Shown here one piece after another: positions 1 through 6,767 of a stretch of DNA of 21,907 nucleotides. The DNA comes from a virus: positions 1-21,907 of the IMG/VR virus record IMGVR_UViG_3300028025_002951, one strand, 5' to 3'. Under the pieces are notes generated by a model, which worked only from the letters and a program-made list of their open reading frames with translations, was not told where the DNA came from and ran no database searches. Position 1 is the first letter of the stretch. Each line of letters begins with the position of its first letter. The position numbers and the translations under genes are program-made.

Positions 1-4
1 ACAC

Positions 5-526
5 ATGAAAGAACTAATTTTAATTCAATCCGAGCTTAAAGCTCCAAAGAACCAGTTTAACGCTTTCGGCAAATACAAATACCGTTCTGTAGAGGATATT
101 CTCGAAGCGGTTAAACCTTTGCTTCTAAAGTACGAATGCACCTTGACTATTGAGGACGAAGTAAAAGAGGTTGGCGGAATTGTATTCATTGAGGCAACCG
201 CTGCAATTCAAAAAGACATGGAAGGCCGAGCGGTAACGGCGCAAGCCGGTATAGACATCAACCGGAAAGGAATGGATGTGGCGCAAAGTTTCGGAAGTTC
301 AAGCTCATATGCTCGAAAGTACGCGCTTAACGGTCTTTTCCTCATAGATGATACAAAAGACCCAGATTCTACAAACGACCATGGTGGTAAAAAAGAGGAA
401 TTAAATCCTTCGCACGTAAAGTGGAATGGTGCAAAAGATTCTCTGGCTAGTGGAAAAGTTACGCTAGAGCAAATTAAGTCGGTTTATATTTTAACAGCAC
501 AAAACGAAAAACTATTATTATCATGA
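5..526 (+). CDS. erf: ERF-family single-strand annealing protein
   Basis: 173 aa, complete; the ATG lies four bases from the window edge. ERF proteins anneal complementary single strands during phage recombination and double-strand-end repair, usually with a partner exonuclease. Residues 22-32 (GKYKYRSVEDI) and 94-108 (QSFGSSSSYARKYAL) are the recognisable ERF core motifs; the C-terminal 60 residues are polar and variable, as usual. The stop overlaps the next start (ATGA at 523-526), so it is translationally coupled to the exonuclease, the expected partner. Family assignment is firm; activity is inferred from the family. Confidence 0.93.
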   Translation: MKELILIQSELKAPKNQFNAFGKYKYRSVEDILEAVKPLLLKYECTLTIEDEVKEVGGIVFIEATAAIQKDMEGRAVTAQAGIDINRKGMDVAQSFGSSSSYARKYALNGLFLIDDTKDPDSTNDHGGKKEELNPSHVKWNGAKDSLASGKVTLEQIKSVYILTAQNEKLLLS

Positions 527-1122
527 ACTTTAAATGCAGAGCAAGCGCACTTGGTCATTTGATGACTAACGCTAGAAGTAAAACAGAAACTTTGTCTCAG
601 ACGACAAAAAGCTACTTACACGATTGGTACAAAGAGCAGATTTACGGCGTAAAAAAGCAAATTAAATCCAAGTACATCGAAAAAGGTTTGGCTTTGGAAG
701 ATCAGGCTATTGAGTTTTACTCGGTAGCTATGGAAAAGGACTTCATGATTAAAAATCTAGAACATTTTGAGGACGATTTCTTTAAAGGAACTCCAGATTG
801 TTTCCACGACGGAATAGTCTACGACTTTAAAACCTCGTGGGACTGCTTTACTTTCCCTCTGTTCGACGATCAGCCTGATAATGGGTACTTCTATCAGCTT
901 CAGGTTTACATGCATCTGACGGGCTTAAAAAAGGCCAAATTGGTTTACACGCTTCAGGACACTCCAGAATTCTTGACTTACGAGGAGCCGGTAAGCTACG
1001 CGCACGTGGAAAACAAGTTTAGAATCAAGGAATTTAACATCGATTACGATCCAGAAGTAATTGAAACGGCGAAAGCTAAAGTTTTGGAATGTAGAGAATA
1101 TTTAAAAGGAATGAATGTATGA
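523..1122 (+). CDS. PD-(D/E)XK phage exonuclease (YqaJ/Cas4-like)
   Basis: 199 aa. The sequence has the order of a YqaJ/lambda-type recombinase nuclease: acidic helix with E59 and E64 (residues 55-66), GTPD at 89-92 (metal ligand D92), DFKTS at 101-105 (D101 and K103, the D-x-K of the motif) and the helix with Y124, Q125, Q127, Y129 that follows in this family. It should resect duplex ends to give the ssDNA that the upstream ERF protein anneals, forming a two-component recombination system. It overlaps both neighbours by 4 bp. The nuclease fold is well supported; the polarity of digestion cannot be read from sequence. Confidence 0.88.
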   Translation: MNFKCRASALGHLMTNARSKTETLSQTTKSYLHDWYKEQIYGVKKQIKSKYIEKGLALEDQAIEFYSVAMEKDFMIKNLEHFEDDFFKGTPDCFHDGIVYDFKTSWDCFTFPLFDDQPDNGYFYQLQVYMHLTGLKKAKLVYTLQDTPEFLTYEEPVSYAHVENKFRIKEFNIDYDPEVIETAKAKVLECREYLKGMNV

Positions 1123-1343
1123 ATGAGACAGCTGTAGATTGGTTATTCCAGAAACTTTGGGATAATCCAAAAGACAAACTTACTTGGTATAAAATTTTAA
1201 TTGATGCCAAAGAAATGGAAAGAAAGCAGATAGTTGAAGCTCACGGATATCAAAGAAATACAACAATTAAAGCAAATGGAGATATTCTTTTATATCTAAA
1301 AAATGGAGAAGAATACTACAGAGAAAACTACGGAAAAATATGA
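1119..1343 (+). CDS. Small hypothetical protein, cassette A gene 1
   Basis: 74 aa, start overlapping the exonuclease stop (ATGA). The central helix (AKEMERKQIVEAHGY) and the C-terminal EEYYRENYG match the same parts of the protein at 7977-8213 (AEKEQIMDAF, AEQYYNETYG), so the two are diverged paralogues. No catalytic motif is visible; it looks like a small alpha-helical phage accessory protein. The gene after it (1378-1578) is likewise paralogous to the gene after 7977-8213, so a two-gene cassette is duplicated in this block. Function unknown. Confidence 0.8.
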   Translation: MNETAVDWLFQKLWDNPKDKLTWYKILIDAKEMERKQIVEAHGYQRNTTIKANGDILLYLKNGEEYYRENYGKI

Positions 1344-1377
1344 CACCCCACCCCCCCCCTATAAAATCACTAAACAA
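1340..1377 (+). repeat. C9-tract insert flanked by direct repeat ATGACACC
   Basis: The C9 run (1351-1359) is preceded by ACCCCA. The 38-bp segment begins with ATGACACC (1340-1347), and ATGACACC recurs at 1378-1385, where it is the start of the next gene. In the paralogous cassette at 8203 the two genes overlap directly at a single ATGACACC with no insert. This looks like an insertion or tandem duplication that separated the genes. The C-tract itself resembles those at 2313-2321 and 4861-4870. Confidence 0.6.
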
Positions 1378-1578
1378 ATGACACCTAAAGAAAAAGCAAT
1401 CGAAATTTACAATAAAATGAATAACGAAGTTGATAATCGTTATGGAACTGATTTTGTAGCAAAGCAATGCTCTTTATTAGCAGTAGATGAGATATTATAT
1501 GTATGCGATTTATACATTAATTATCATCATATATATGGTTTTTATTTAGAAGTAAAACAAGAACTAGAAAAAATATGA
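1378..1578 (+). CDS. Small hypothetical protein, cassette A gene 2
   Basis: 66 aa. I place the start at ATG 1378 (MTPKEKA), not at the in-frame ATG at 1303, because the longer form would read through the C-tract (Pro-rich) inside the preceding gene and because the paralogue at 8203-8418 starts exactly with MTPKEKA. The paralogues share MTPKEKA at the N-terminus, AVDEI/SVDEI in the middle and EVKQELEKI/EVRQELEKL at the C-terminus; the first 21 bases are identical. The protein is small and helical with no recognised domain. The stop overlaps the next start (ATGA). Confidence 0.75.
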   Translation: MTPKEKAIEIYNKMNNEVDNRYGTDFVAKQCSLLAVDEILYVCDLYINYHHIYGFYLEVKQELEKI

Positions 1579-2021
1579 CATCGCTAAACCAGCAACAGAA
1601 AGACGAAATAGTTAGGCTGTATAAACTTAAAGTAATGAATAAAAATATAGCGACTATTTTAAATATTAGTAGGCACATAGTAAACAATTACATATACAAA
1701 GACTACTTGCTTACCAATGAGAGAGCCAAAAATACGTGCGCTTACATGAAGGATGCGGATCAGGTAATTGAATTGTATGTTAAAGGTCTTCCGTACAAAG
1801 AAATTATGTCTATGACTGGTGTAAAATACCATCATTTGTGCGAGATTATAAAACTTACACCAAAAAGAAGAATTGATCCTTTATCTATAAAATTAGTTAG
1901 GCAAATAGAGAGCATGGTAGAGGAAAATTGGAGAACTTGCGACATAGCAAAAGAGATGAATTTAGACTACAATCGAGTCTCACATTGGGTAAGAAAAGCA
2001 CGAAAGGAGGGTGTACACTAG
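1575..2021 (+). CDS. DNA-binding protein with three HTH-like modules
   Basis: 148 aa. Three helix-turn-helix-like segments follow each other: residues about 7-42 (KNIATILNISRHIVNNYI), 61-93 (YKEIMSMTGVKYHHLCEII) and 104-141 (TCDIAKEMNLDYNRVSHWV). The third is the clearest and resembles resolvase/transposase-type HTHs. The stop codon lies inside an array of phased GTNTANAC sites (2011-2051) that is repeated at 2241-2280 before the primase-helicase gene. The protein is therefore a good candidate to bind those sites, as origin-binding protein, autoregulator or both. DNA binding is inferred from the HTHs; the link to the sites comes from position only. No catalytic domain is seen. Confidence 0.72.
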   Translation: MTSLNQQQKDEIVRLYKLKVMNKNIATILNISRHIVNNYIYKDYLLTNERAKNTCAYMKDADQVIELYVKGLPYKEIMSMTGVKYHHLCEIIKLTPKRRIDPLSIKLVRQIESMVEENWRTCDIAKEMNLDYNRVSHWVRKARKEGVH

Positions 2022-2051
2022 TTTACACTAAGTGTACACCTAAGTGTAAAC
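2011..2051 (+). promoter_or_regulatory. Phased site array A (GTNTANAC x4)
   Basis: Four 8-bp sites at 2011 (GTGTACAC), 2021 (GTTTACAC), 2032 (GTGTACAC) and 2044 (GTGTAAAC). They are spaced 10, 11 and 12 bp, about one helical turn, with TAA/CTA-like linkers. The first overlaps the end of the three-HTH gene. Site type and phasing fit iterons or an operator array. Confidence 0.75.
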
Positions 2052-2240
2052 CAAAATCGGCCTCCATTGGCTCCAAACGCAATAAGTGAACACTTTGAAC
2101 ACTTTTTGACAAAAATGAAAAAAAATAAATTTTCACCTAGTAAAAAAAAATACATTATAAAAAAAAGTGTAAACCTGTAAACCTAGGGCAAAAAACGGCC
2201 TAAAATCCCGCTAATTTAAGCGTATTCGCACTTTAGGGGG

Positions 2241-2280
2241 GTTTACACTAGGTGTAAACTAAGTGTAAACTTGTGTACAC
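2241..2280 (+). promoter_or_regulatory. Phased site array B (GTNTANAC x4)
   Basis: Four sites at 2241 (GTTTACAC), 2252 and 2263 (GTGTAAAC) and 2273 (GTGTACAC), with 11, 11 and 10 bp steps. Same motif, linkers and helical phasing as array A, 190 bp away, so both arrays would present sites on one DNA face. The array lies 73 bp upstream of the primase-helicase start. Confidence 0.75.
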
Positions 2281-2307
2281 TTTTTTGCCAAAAACAGCTG
2301 ATTTATA

Positions 2308-2322
2308 CCCTACCCCCCCCCT
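2308..2322 (+). repeat. C9 tract upstream of primase-helicase
   Basis: ACCCTA followed by C9 (2313-2321) and then CTC plus a T7 run. It is the same ACCCnA-Cn motif as at 1346-1359 and 4857-4870 and lies 31 nt before the ATG at 2353. Long C-runs are striking in this A/T-rich sequence. No flanking direct repeat is obvious here. Confidence 0.6.
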
Positions 2323-2352
2323 CTTTTTTTCAAACCTTTGTAAAACACAAAA

Positions 2353-4560
2353 ATGAACGTAACACTAGGAAGAGCAATTAACTTACTGAACTCAGGGTTC
2401 AGCGTAATGCCCATATCGGAGGGTAAAAAACCTCTTATTTTATGGAAGGAGTACCAGACAAAAAAGATAGAAAAGTCAGAATTAGAGAAGCTCGAATACA
2501 AGACCAAAGGATACGGTATTATAACTGGTTTTTACGATGTTGAATGTATAGATGTAGACTTAAAGGTATTTCCAACTATCCAAGACGGAAAGAAGTTCTG
2601 GAATGACTTTATTTCTTTTATATCAGATTATATTGATGACTTTAATAGAAAGTTTGTAATATATAAGACTATAAATTCGGGATACCATATTATTTACCGA
2701 TGCTCGAAGGTAGAGGGAAACAGAAAGCTTGCAACACTTAAGGGACATTCTCAAGCCTTGATCGAAACTAGGGGAACTGGTGGATACATCTACATATACG
2801 ATAATCAAGTATCTGATTTGTCTTATGAGCAAGTGCAGGAGATTACCGAAGAAGAAAGAGAGATTCTGTTTGGATTGTGTAGGTACTTTCACTACGATGA
2901 AGCGAAGGAGGAAACTAAGATTGAGAATACAGAGTATAGTGGACTTACTCCTTGGCAAGATTACAATCATAGAAACAAGGTGCTAGATTTAATTGCAAAT
3001 GAGTTTACAGCAGTTAAGCACCTAACGGATCGAATAGTGATAAGAAAAACTAATTCTAAGGATGCCTTGCATGGATTTATATACAAGGACAGCGGATTGT
3101 GTTATCTCTTCACTACGGCCACGATTTACCCTCACGAGACACCTTTGACTCCATTTAGTATCTACGCATACAAGTACTTCAATGGAGACTTCTCAATGGC
3201 TGCTAAGGAGCTGTACAAGGAAGGCTATGGCGAGCGAAAGATTCGCAAGGTAGAAATAGAGAAAATTGAAATTCCTCAGGAGGATTTAATATTCCCGATT
3301 GATGTGTTTCCAGAGTCATTGCAGAGTTATATTCTGTTAAATCAGAAAACACTTAATCATTCTATTGACTACATGGGATGTTCATTGCTTTGGCTTTTGT
3401 CTCTTTGCATTGGAAACGCTTGTAAGGTAGAGGTAAAAACGGGATGGAGGGAATCTTGCAACATCTGGATTGGATTAATAGGCAAGGCTGGACTAGGAAA
3501 AACACCTAGTATAAATGCGATTATCTTCCCGATTGCTAAGAAAAATAGCTTTGAGATTAAGCATTACCAGAACGAATACAAAAAGTACAAGGAATTCGAG
3601 AGATTGACTGCAAAGGAAAAAAAGGATGTAGAGGAAATTAAGGAGCCTGTAAGAAAGCAGCTAATTGTAAATGACATCACCGTAGAAGCGTTGGCGGATT
3701 TGCACGAGGAAAATCAAGTAGGTATTGCGGTATTTAAGGATGAGTTGAATGGATGGATCAAGGACATGAATAAGTATAAGCCTGGATCTGATCTCGAGTT
3801 TTGGCTCTCATGTTGGTCTAATCAAGCAGCAATTCTAACTAGAAAGTCTGCAAAAAGTAGCTTTGTTGCGAGTCCATTGATTCCGGTGCTAGGTGGCATA
3901 CAACCTGGAATATTTTCTCAAATTTCCACAATGGAAAACAAAGACAATGGATTCCTAGACCGATTGCTAGTAAGTTATCCGGACAAAGAGATTGAACACT
4001 ACAACAAGAACTCTATTGACCAAGAAATATTGGATTGGTACGAGGCTTACATCAGTCAGTTCTATAACCTAGTGAGAAACCAAGTTTTGCAGTACAATAA
4101 GTTTGGAGAGATTGAGAGTAGAATCATTCGATTTGATAGCAAAGCTGATATTGAGTGGGAGCGTATCTTTAACAACATTACAGATTTGCAGAACTCTGAT
4201 GACATCTCGGAATATGTGAAATCCATGTTGAGTAAGCAGAAGGCTTATGTGCCTAGATTTGCACTGTTGATTAATACGCTCTGGTCATTCGAGACAGGAA
4301 AGGATTTTGATTTTGTTACTAAGGAATCTTTACTGAAGGCAGAAAAGTTGAGTAACTACTTTATTGCAATGTCAAAGAAGATTAAGATTAGCAGTCTTGA
4401 ATCTAATGAGCTTAGTGAGATTATCAGGTCAATGAAAAACGAGTCAATAGAAAAGAAAATCGAGATGATTAATAAGACCATCCCAGATTTTAATCGCTCT
4501 GAGTTAGCAGAGTTACTAAATGTAAGTAGAACAACGATTTATAAACACTTAAAGAAATGA
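2353..4560 (+). CDS. Primase-polymerase / DUF3987 helicase replication protein
   Basis: 735 aa, the main replication enzyme. The N-terminal bifunctional primase-polymerase domain (about 1-150) shows the GKKP segment (24-27), catalytic D67-x-D69, H112 in GYHIIYR and the ETRGTGGY segment (138-145). A linker leads to a DUF3987-type P-loop ATPase with Walker A G377-x4-G-K-T384 and Walker B-like hydrophobic strand ending D463-E464. The last 21 residues (715-735) form an HTH (SELAELLNVSRTTIYKHL), an unusual tail that may contact origin DNA. It should synthesise primers and unwind the fork. The site arrays lie just upstream; the next gene overlaps by 4 bp. Domain assignment is strong; the HTH role is inferred. 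Confidence 0.9.
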   Translation: MNVTLGRAINLLNSGFSVMPISEGKKPLILWKEYQTKKIEKSELEKLEYKTKGYGIITGFYDVECIDVDLKVFPTIQDGKKFWNDFISFISDYIDDFNRKFVIYKTINSGYHIIYRCSKVEGNRKLATLKGHSQALIETRGTGGYIYIYDNQVSDLSYEQVQEITEEEREILFGLCRYFHYDEAKEETKIENTEYSGLTPWQDYNHRNKVLDLIANEFTAVKHLTDRIVIRKTNSKDALHGFIYKDSGLCYLFTTATIYPHETPLTPFSIYAYKYFNGDFSMAAKELYKEGYGERKIRKVEIEKIEIPQEDLIFPIDVFPESLQSYILLNQKTLNHSIDYMGCSLLWLLSLCIGNACKVEVKTGWRESCNIWIGLIGKAGLGKTPSINAIIFPIAKKNSFEIKHYQNEYKKYKEFERLTAKEKKDVEEIKEPVRKQLIVNDITVEALADLHEENQVGIAVFKDELNGWIKDMNKYKPGSDLEFWLSCWSNQAAILTRKSAKSSFVASPLIPVLGGIQPGIFSQISTMENKDNGFLDRLLVSYPDKEIEHYNKNSIDQEILDWYEAYISQFYNLVRNQVLQYNKFGEIESRIIRFDSKADIEWERIFNNITDLQNSDDISEYVKSMLSKQKAYVPRFALLINTLWSFETGKDFDFVTKESLLKAEKLSNYFIAMSKKIKISSLESNELSEIIRSMKNESIEKKIEMINKTIPDFNRSELAELLNVSRTTIYKHLKK

Positions 4561-4853
4561 TTGAAGCACTAGACGAAATATCAGAAATCCCATTTGATGT
4601 ATTTTGGGATAAGTTTATGGAAGTAAATCCAGGTAATTTTGGAATAAGAGTACAAGATATGCATTGGCTAAAGGTTGGTAAAAACGATGATTTATTACCA
4701 CTTTCATACTTGTATCAAAGATATAAGGCACAAGGATATTGGCTTAAGATGAAAGAATCAAACAGAGTTTTAGCTTTTGAATACTTGTGCAAGTTTGGTA
4801 CTGACTATAAAGAACCTTATAAGCATTTGCAACATTTCGATTTACCATTTTAA
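4557..4853 (+). CDS. Small replication-operon protein with DLPF C-terminus
   Basis: 98 aa, overlapping the primase-helicase stop (ATGA at 4557-4560), so co-translated with it. It is acidic at the N-terminus, rich in aromatic residues, and ends HFDLPF. That end resembles the acidic-hydrophobic tip of SSB proteins, which recruits replication and repair enzymes; the same DLPF ends the protein at 5394-5708. No domain is recognised. It could be a small accessory factor for the primase-helicase. The function is inferred from coupling only. Confidence 0.75.
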   Translation: MIEALDEISEIPFDVFWDKFMEVNPGNFGIRVQDMHWLKVGKNDDLLPLSYLYQRYKAQGYWLKMKESNRVLAFEYLCKFGTDYKEPYKHLQHFDLPF

Positions 4854-4876
4854 TTACCCACCCCCCCCCCTAATTA
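4851..4876 (+). repeat. C10 tract flanked by TAATTA direct repeats
   Basis: CCCA plus C10 (4857-4870) lies exactly between two copies of TAATTA (4851-4856 and 4871-4876). It fills the 25-bp gap between the stop of the 98-aa protein and the VRR-NUC start at 4879. This is the third ACCCnA-Cn tract in the block, and the second with short flanking direct repeats. Confidence 0.6.
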
Positions 4877-4878
4877 TA

Positions 4879-5361
4879 ATGAAACCACTAGACATTCTAA
4901 AACAGCTCAAGCAAGAGTCGATGCTAGAATCTTATCCTAATGTGCCCAAGTATGCTATTTCAGCACCAAAGTACGAGGATAAGACAGCCAATGGACTAAC
5001 CAAATGCGTCAAGGAGTTCTTAGAGCTTAGTGGATATCAAGCAGAGCGAATCAACACTATGGGTAGACCAATAGACAACCGGAAGCAAGTGACCGATGTC
5101 ATAGGCAGAACCAAGACCATCGGCTCTATGACATGGGGTAAGTCAACGGCAACCAAAGGATCAGCGGACATTTCAGCCACAATCCTTGGTAGGTCGGTAA
5201 AGATAGAAGTAAAAATAGGCGCAGATAGGCAGTCAGAACACCAGAAAATCTACCAAGAAGCTATCGAAAAGTCTGGAGGTCAGTACTGGATTGTGAAAAA
5301 CTTTGATGACTTCTATAAAAAATATGAAAATTTTCTTTTATCCAATAAATCAATAAGTTAA
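4879..5361 (+). CDS. VRR-NUC domain nuclease
   Basis: 160 aa from ATG 4879; the longer in-frame reading from 4777 crosses the upstream gene and the C-tract and is not credible. The C-terminal half carries the VRR-NUC (PD-(D/E)XK superfamily) signature: GSADIS with D97, IEVK with E110 and K112, and the following R117-Q118...Q122 helix. The N-terminal 60 residues are helical. Phage VRR-NUC proteins are stand-alone structure-selective nucleases, often near replication genes, and may resolve branched intermediates. The neighbours (primase-helicase upstream, SSB-like protein downstream) fit that. Fold confident, substrate unknown. Confidence 0.87.
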   Translation: MKPLDILKQLKQESMLESYPNVPKYAISAPKYEDKTANGLTKCVKEFLELSGYQAERINTMGRPIDNRKQVTDVIGRTKTIGSMTWGKSTATKGSADISATILGRSVKIEVKIGADRQSEHQKIYQEAIEKSGGQYWIVKNFDDFYKKYENFLLSNKSIS

Positions 5362-5393
5362 TATTACAAGACAAAACAAAAACAAACAAAACA

Positions 5394-5708
5394 ATGGCAA
5401 ATTTATCAGAAATCTTCCTAAAGCAGGAAACATTAGAAACCCTACTTACCACCGTTAAGGCAAAGGGTTTAAAAGGAGTCTCTCTAACCATCTCAATGAA
5501 CGATGAGGCGAACGATTACGGGCAGAATGTGCAATCTTATGTCTCACAGACAAAAGAGGACAGAGAGGCTAAAAAGCCTAAATTTTGGACGGGTTCAGGC
5601 AAAGTATTTTGGTCTGATGGAAAACCAGCAATGGTAGTAGAAAAAAAGCAAGCGCATCAATCTAAAGCTCAATATGCCGAGAAAGAAAGCAACGACCTCC
5701 CATTCTAA
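5394..5708 (+). CDS. SSB-like small replication protein (DLPF tip)
   Basis: 104 aa. Residues 26-50 (KGVSLTISMNDEANDYGQN) and the aromatic pair FWTGSGKVFW look like beta strands; a polar linker follows and the chain ends KESNDLPF, the form of an SSB C-terminal interaction tip. The position after primase-helicase and nuclease genes suits a ssDNA-binding or replication-accessory protein. A true OB fold cannot be shown by eye, so this could also be a small conserved phage protein that only borrows the SSB tip. Confidence 0.75.
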   Translation: MANLSEIFLKQETLETLLTTVKAKGLKGVSLTISMNDEANDYGQNVQSYVSQTKEDREAKKPKFWTGSGKVFWSDGKPAMVVEKKQAHQSKAQYAEKESNDLPF

Positions 5709-5934
5709 GTTTATCCTTAAGCGTAGGTTTATTAACAACTTTAATGAATATACAGAGTGGCAAGATATCGGATATGGAGAGTTTCTCTCCATTGAAGATG
5801 TCCAAGACAAAATCAAGCTCATGATTCAGAACTATAAGAATAAGCACATGGAGGTACACTTTGAAATGAATGGCAAATTGCTAGATTTTAATGGGAATGA
5901 AATATCACATCCAATTAAATTTACACCAAAATGA
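5674..5934 (+). CDS. Hypothetical protein (86 aa)
   Basis: Begins with MPRKKA inside the last 35 bp of the SSB-like gene and ends at a TGA overlapped by the next small gene. It has a basic N-terminus (KKATTSHSKFILKRRF), then a mixed region with two likely beta-strand segments (HMEVHFEMNGKLLDFNG). No motif is recognised. The start at 5674 gives a sizeable overlap, but the next in-frame ATG is far inside, so it is retained. Function unknown. Confidence 0.62.
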   Translation: MPRKKATTSHSKFILKRRFINNFNEYTEWQDIGYGEFLSIEDVQDKIKLMIQNYKNKHMEVHFEMNGKLLDFNGNEISHPIKFTPK

Positions 5935-6098
5935 ATAGACATATTTTGCATTTAGTTAAATTTTTAAATACGGCATTTGGCTTTATGACTTGCCTATATT
6001 TAATAACTAAGTCCCAAGGTGCGTTTGCATTTTTACTTTGTCTTTTTATTACCTATATAAATATGACTATTGATGAAATACTCAAACGAACAAATTAA
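5931..6098 (+). CDS. Small two-helix membrane protein (55 aa), easily missed
   Basis: ATG at 5931 overlaps the TGA of the previous gene (5932-5934), the coupling used throughout this operon. The 55 codons end at TAA 6096-6098. The product has a hydrophobic stretch at about residues 5-26 (FLNTAFGFMTCLYLI), a short polar turn (TKSQG), and a second at 31-44 (AFAFLLCLFITYIN), then a charged tail. This is a helical hairpin membrane protein of unknown role. It overlaps the next gene by 26 bp. Confidence 0.58.
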   Translation: MNRHILHLVKFLNTAFGFMTCLYLITKSQGAFAFLLCLFITYINMTIDEILKRTN

Positions 6099-6303
6099 AA
6101 GAGCAGTTAGATCGTGCGTATGTTGCCAAAACAATGGCTTAAAAGTACATCTTGACATGGAAGACCATACCGAAGCTGGAGAGATATTCTTTAACCACTT
6201 CAGTGGAATTGTGGAGCCTAGACTTACTCAACTGCTTGAGAATACTAGATACGTTATTAAGCTACAACTTATTACTAGACACTTACAACACAATTACAAA
6301 TGA
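6073..6303 (+). CDS. Hypothetical protein with Cys cluster (76 aa)
   Basis: I start it at ATG 6073 (MKYSNEQIKRAV); an upstream TTG at 6070 is less likely. The N-terminus has a Cys cluster, CVCC at residues 15-18, within a positively charged helix, and the C-terminal half is helical (LTQLLENTRYVIKLQLITRHL). One Cys cluster alone is not enough to call a metal site. It overlaps the next gene by 4 bp (ATGA). Function not recognised. Confidence 0.66.
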   Translation: MKYSNEQIKRAVRSCVCCQNNGLKVHLDMEDHTEAGEIFFNHFSGIVEPRLTQLLENTRYVIKLQLITRHLQHNYK

Positions 6304-6491
6304 TAAAATATAAATATGAAGAATTGGACTTTCATGTCGATTCAGAATCAGGAAACTTGGTTATCGACTACGGAGAAAATGTAGTTGAAATAGAAAATCA
6401 CTTTGCAATAGAGCTTCTTGGAATATTAATGCATAAGCTACATTTACATATAGAACAAAAAGAAAGTGTTATCAAACGATTCTTTAAATAA
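6300..6491 (+). CDS. Hypothetical protein (63 aa)
   Basis: Start overlaps the previous stop (ATGA at 6300-6303). The sequence alternates strands (DFHVDSESGNLVIDYGENVVEI) and then forms an amphipathic helix (FAIELLGILMHKLHLHIEQ), so a compact beta-beta-alpha fold is plausible. No family is recognised. It is retained because of coupling and coding-like composition. Confidence 0.62.
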   Translation: MIKYKYEELDFHVDSESGNLVIDYGENVVEIENHFAIELLGILMHKLHLHIEQKESVIKRFFK

Positions 6492-6492
6492 G

Positions 6493-6747
6493 ATGGAAGA
6501 AGCTCAAGTACTCAATCCCTTTGGATACCTATCTGCTACCAAGGTACTCGATGAAAACCGCAAACCTAGTGAGTGGTGGATTGAGTACCTAGAGTTTAAC
6601 GAAATAGTAGCTGAAAACGAATTCTATGTTCTTTTTTCAGATGGGTTACTGGTTAAAAAAGGAAGGTCTAAGTTTAGGACTAGCCAGTATTTAAAATCAG
6701 AGAAGTTTAAATCATTTAAGGAATTTTTGACACAATGTGACAATTAG
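6493..6747 (+). CDS. Hypothetical protein (84 aa)
   Basis: Start chosen at ATG 6493 (MEEAQVLNPFGYLSA), one base after the previous stop; a longer in-frame reading begins at a non-ATG codon inside the upstream gene. The chain is rich in aromatic and charged residues (EWWIEYLEFNEI, FYVLFSDGLLVKKG) and ends with a basic helix. No domain is recognised. It is the last gene before the tRNA-like cluster. Confidence 0.7.
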   Translation: MEEAQVLNPFGYLSATKVLDENRKPSEWWIEYLEFNEIVAENEFYVLFSDGLLVKKGRSKFRTSQYLKSEKFKSFKEFLTQCDN

Positions 6748-6750
6748 TGT

Positions 6751-6767
6751 CTAATTATAGTAATTAG
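6751..6767 (+). repeat. 7-bp inverted repeat at the tRNA-like 5' end
   Basis: CTAATTA (6751-6757), TAG spacer, TAATTAG (6761-6767). The right arm covers the first two bases of the tRNA-like RNA. It could be a protein-binding site, a processing hairpin or chance in A/T-rich DNA. Confidence 0.4.

Larger units (their letters stand above)
2022..2352 (+). other. Noncoding replication/control region (putative origin)
   Basis: 331 bp without a credible gene, between the HTH gene and the primase-helicase. It holds most of array A, a degenerate GTGAACAC at 2086 with tandem GAACACTTT at 2088-2105, an A-rich stretch at about 2108-2166, two middle sites (GTGTAAAC 2167-2174, TGTAAAC 2176-2182), a G6 run (2236-2241), array B and a C9 tract. 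Iterons beside an A/T-rich unwinding-type stretch and a replication initiator-type gene are the usual layout of an origin. An operator region controlling the replication gene is an equally compatible role. Origin function is inferred. Confidence 0.6.

Noticed and set aside
1303-1377. N-terminal extension of the 66-aa protein from ATG 1303
   Set aside because: It would translate the C-tract and overlap the previous gene; the paralogue starts at MTPKEKA.
2003-2010. AAAGGAGG as a Shine-Dalgarno sequence
   Set aside because: It lies inside the end of the HTH gene and no start codon follows at proper spacing; genes here do not use Shine-Dalgarno sites.
2011-2280. CRISPR array
   Set aside because: Units are 8 bp at 10-12 bp steps with no spacer-length unique sequence; no cas genes.
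2623-2970. Minus-strand ORF of 115 codons
   Set aside because: Lies opposite the primase-polymerase domain and reads as a shadow frame.
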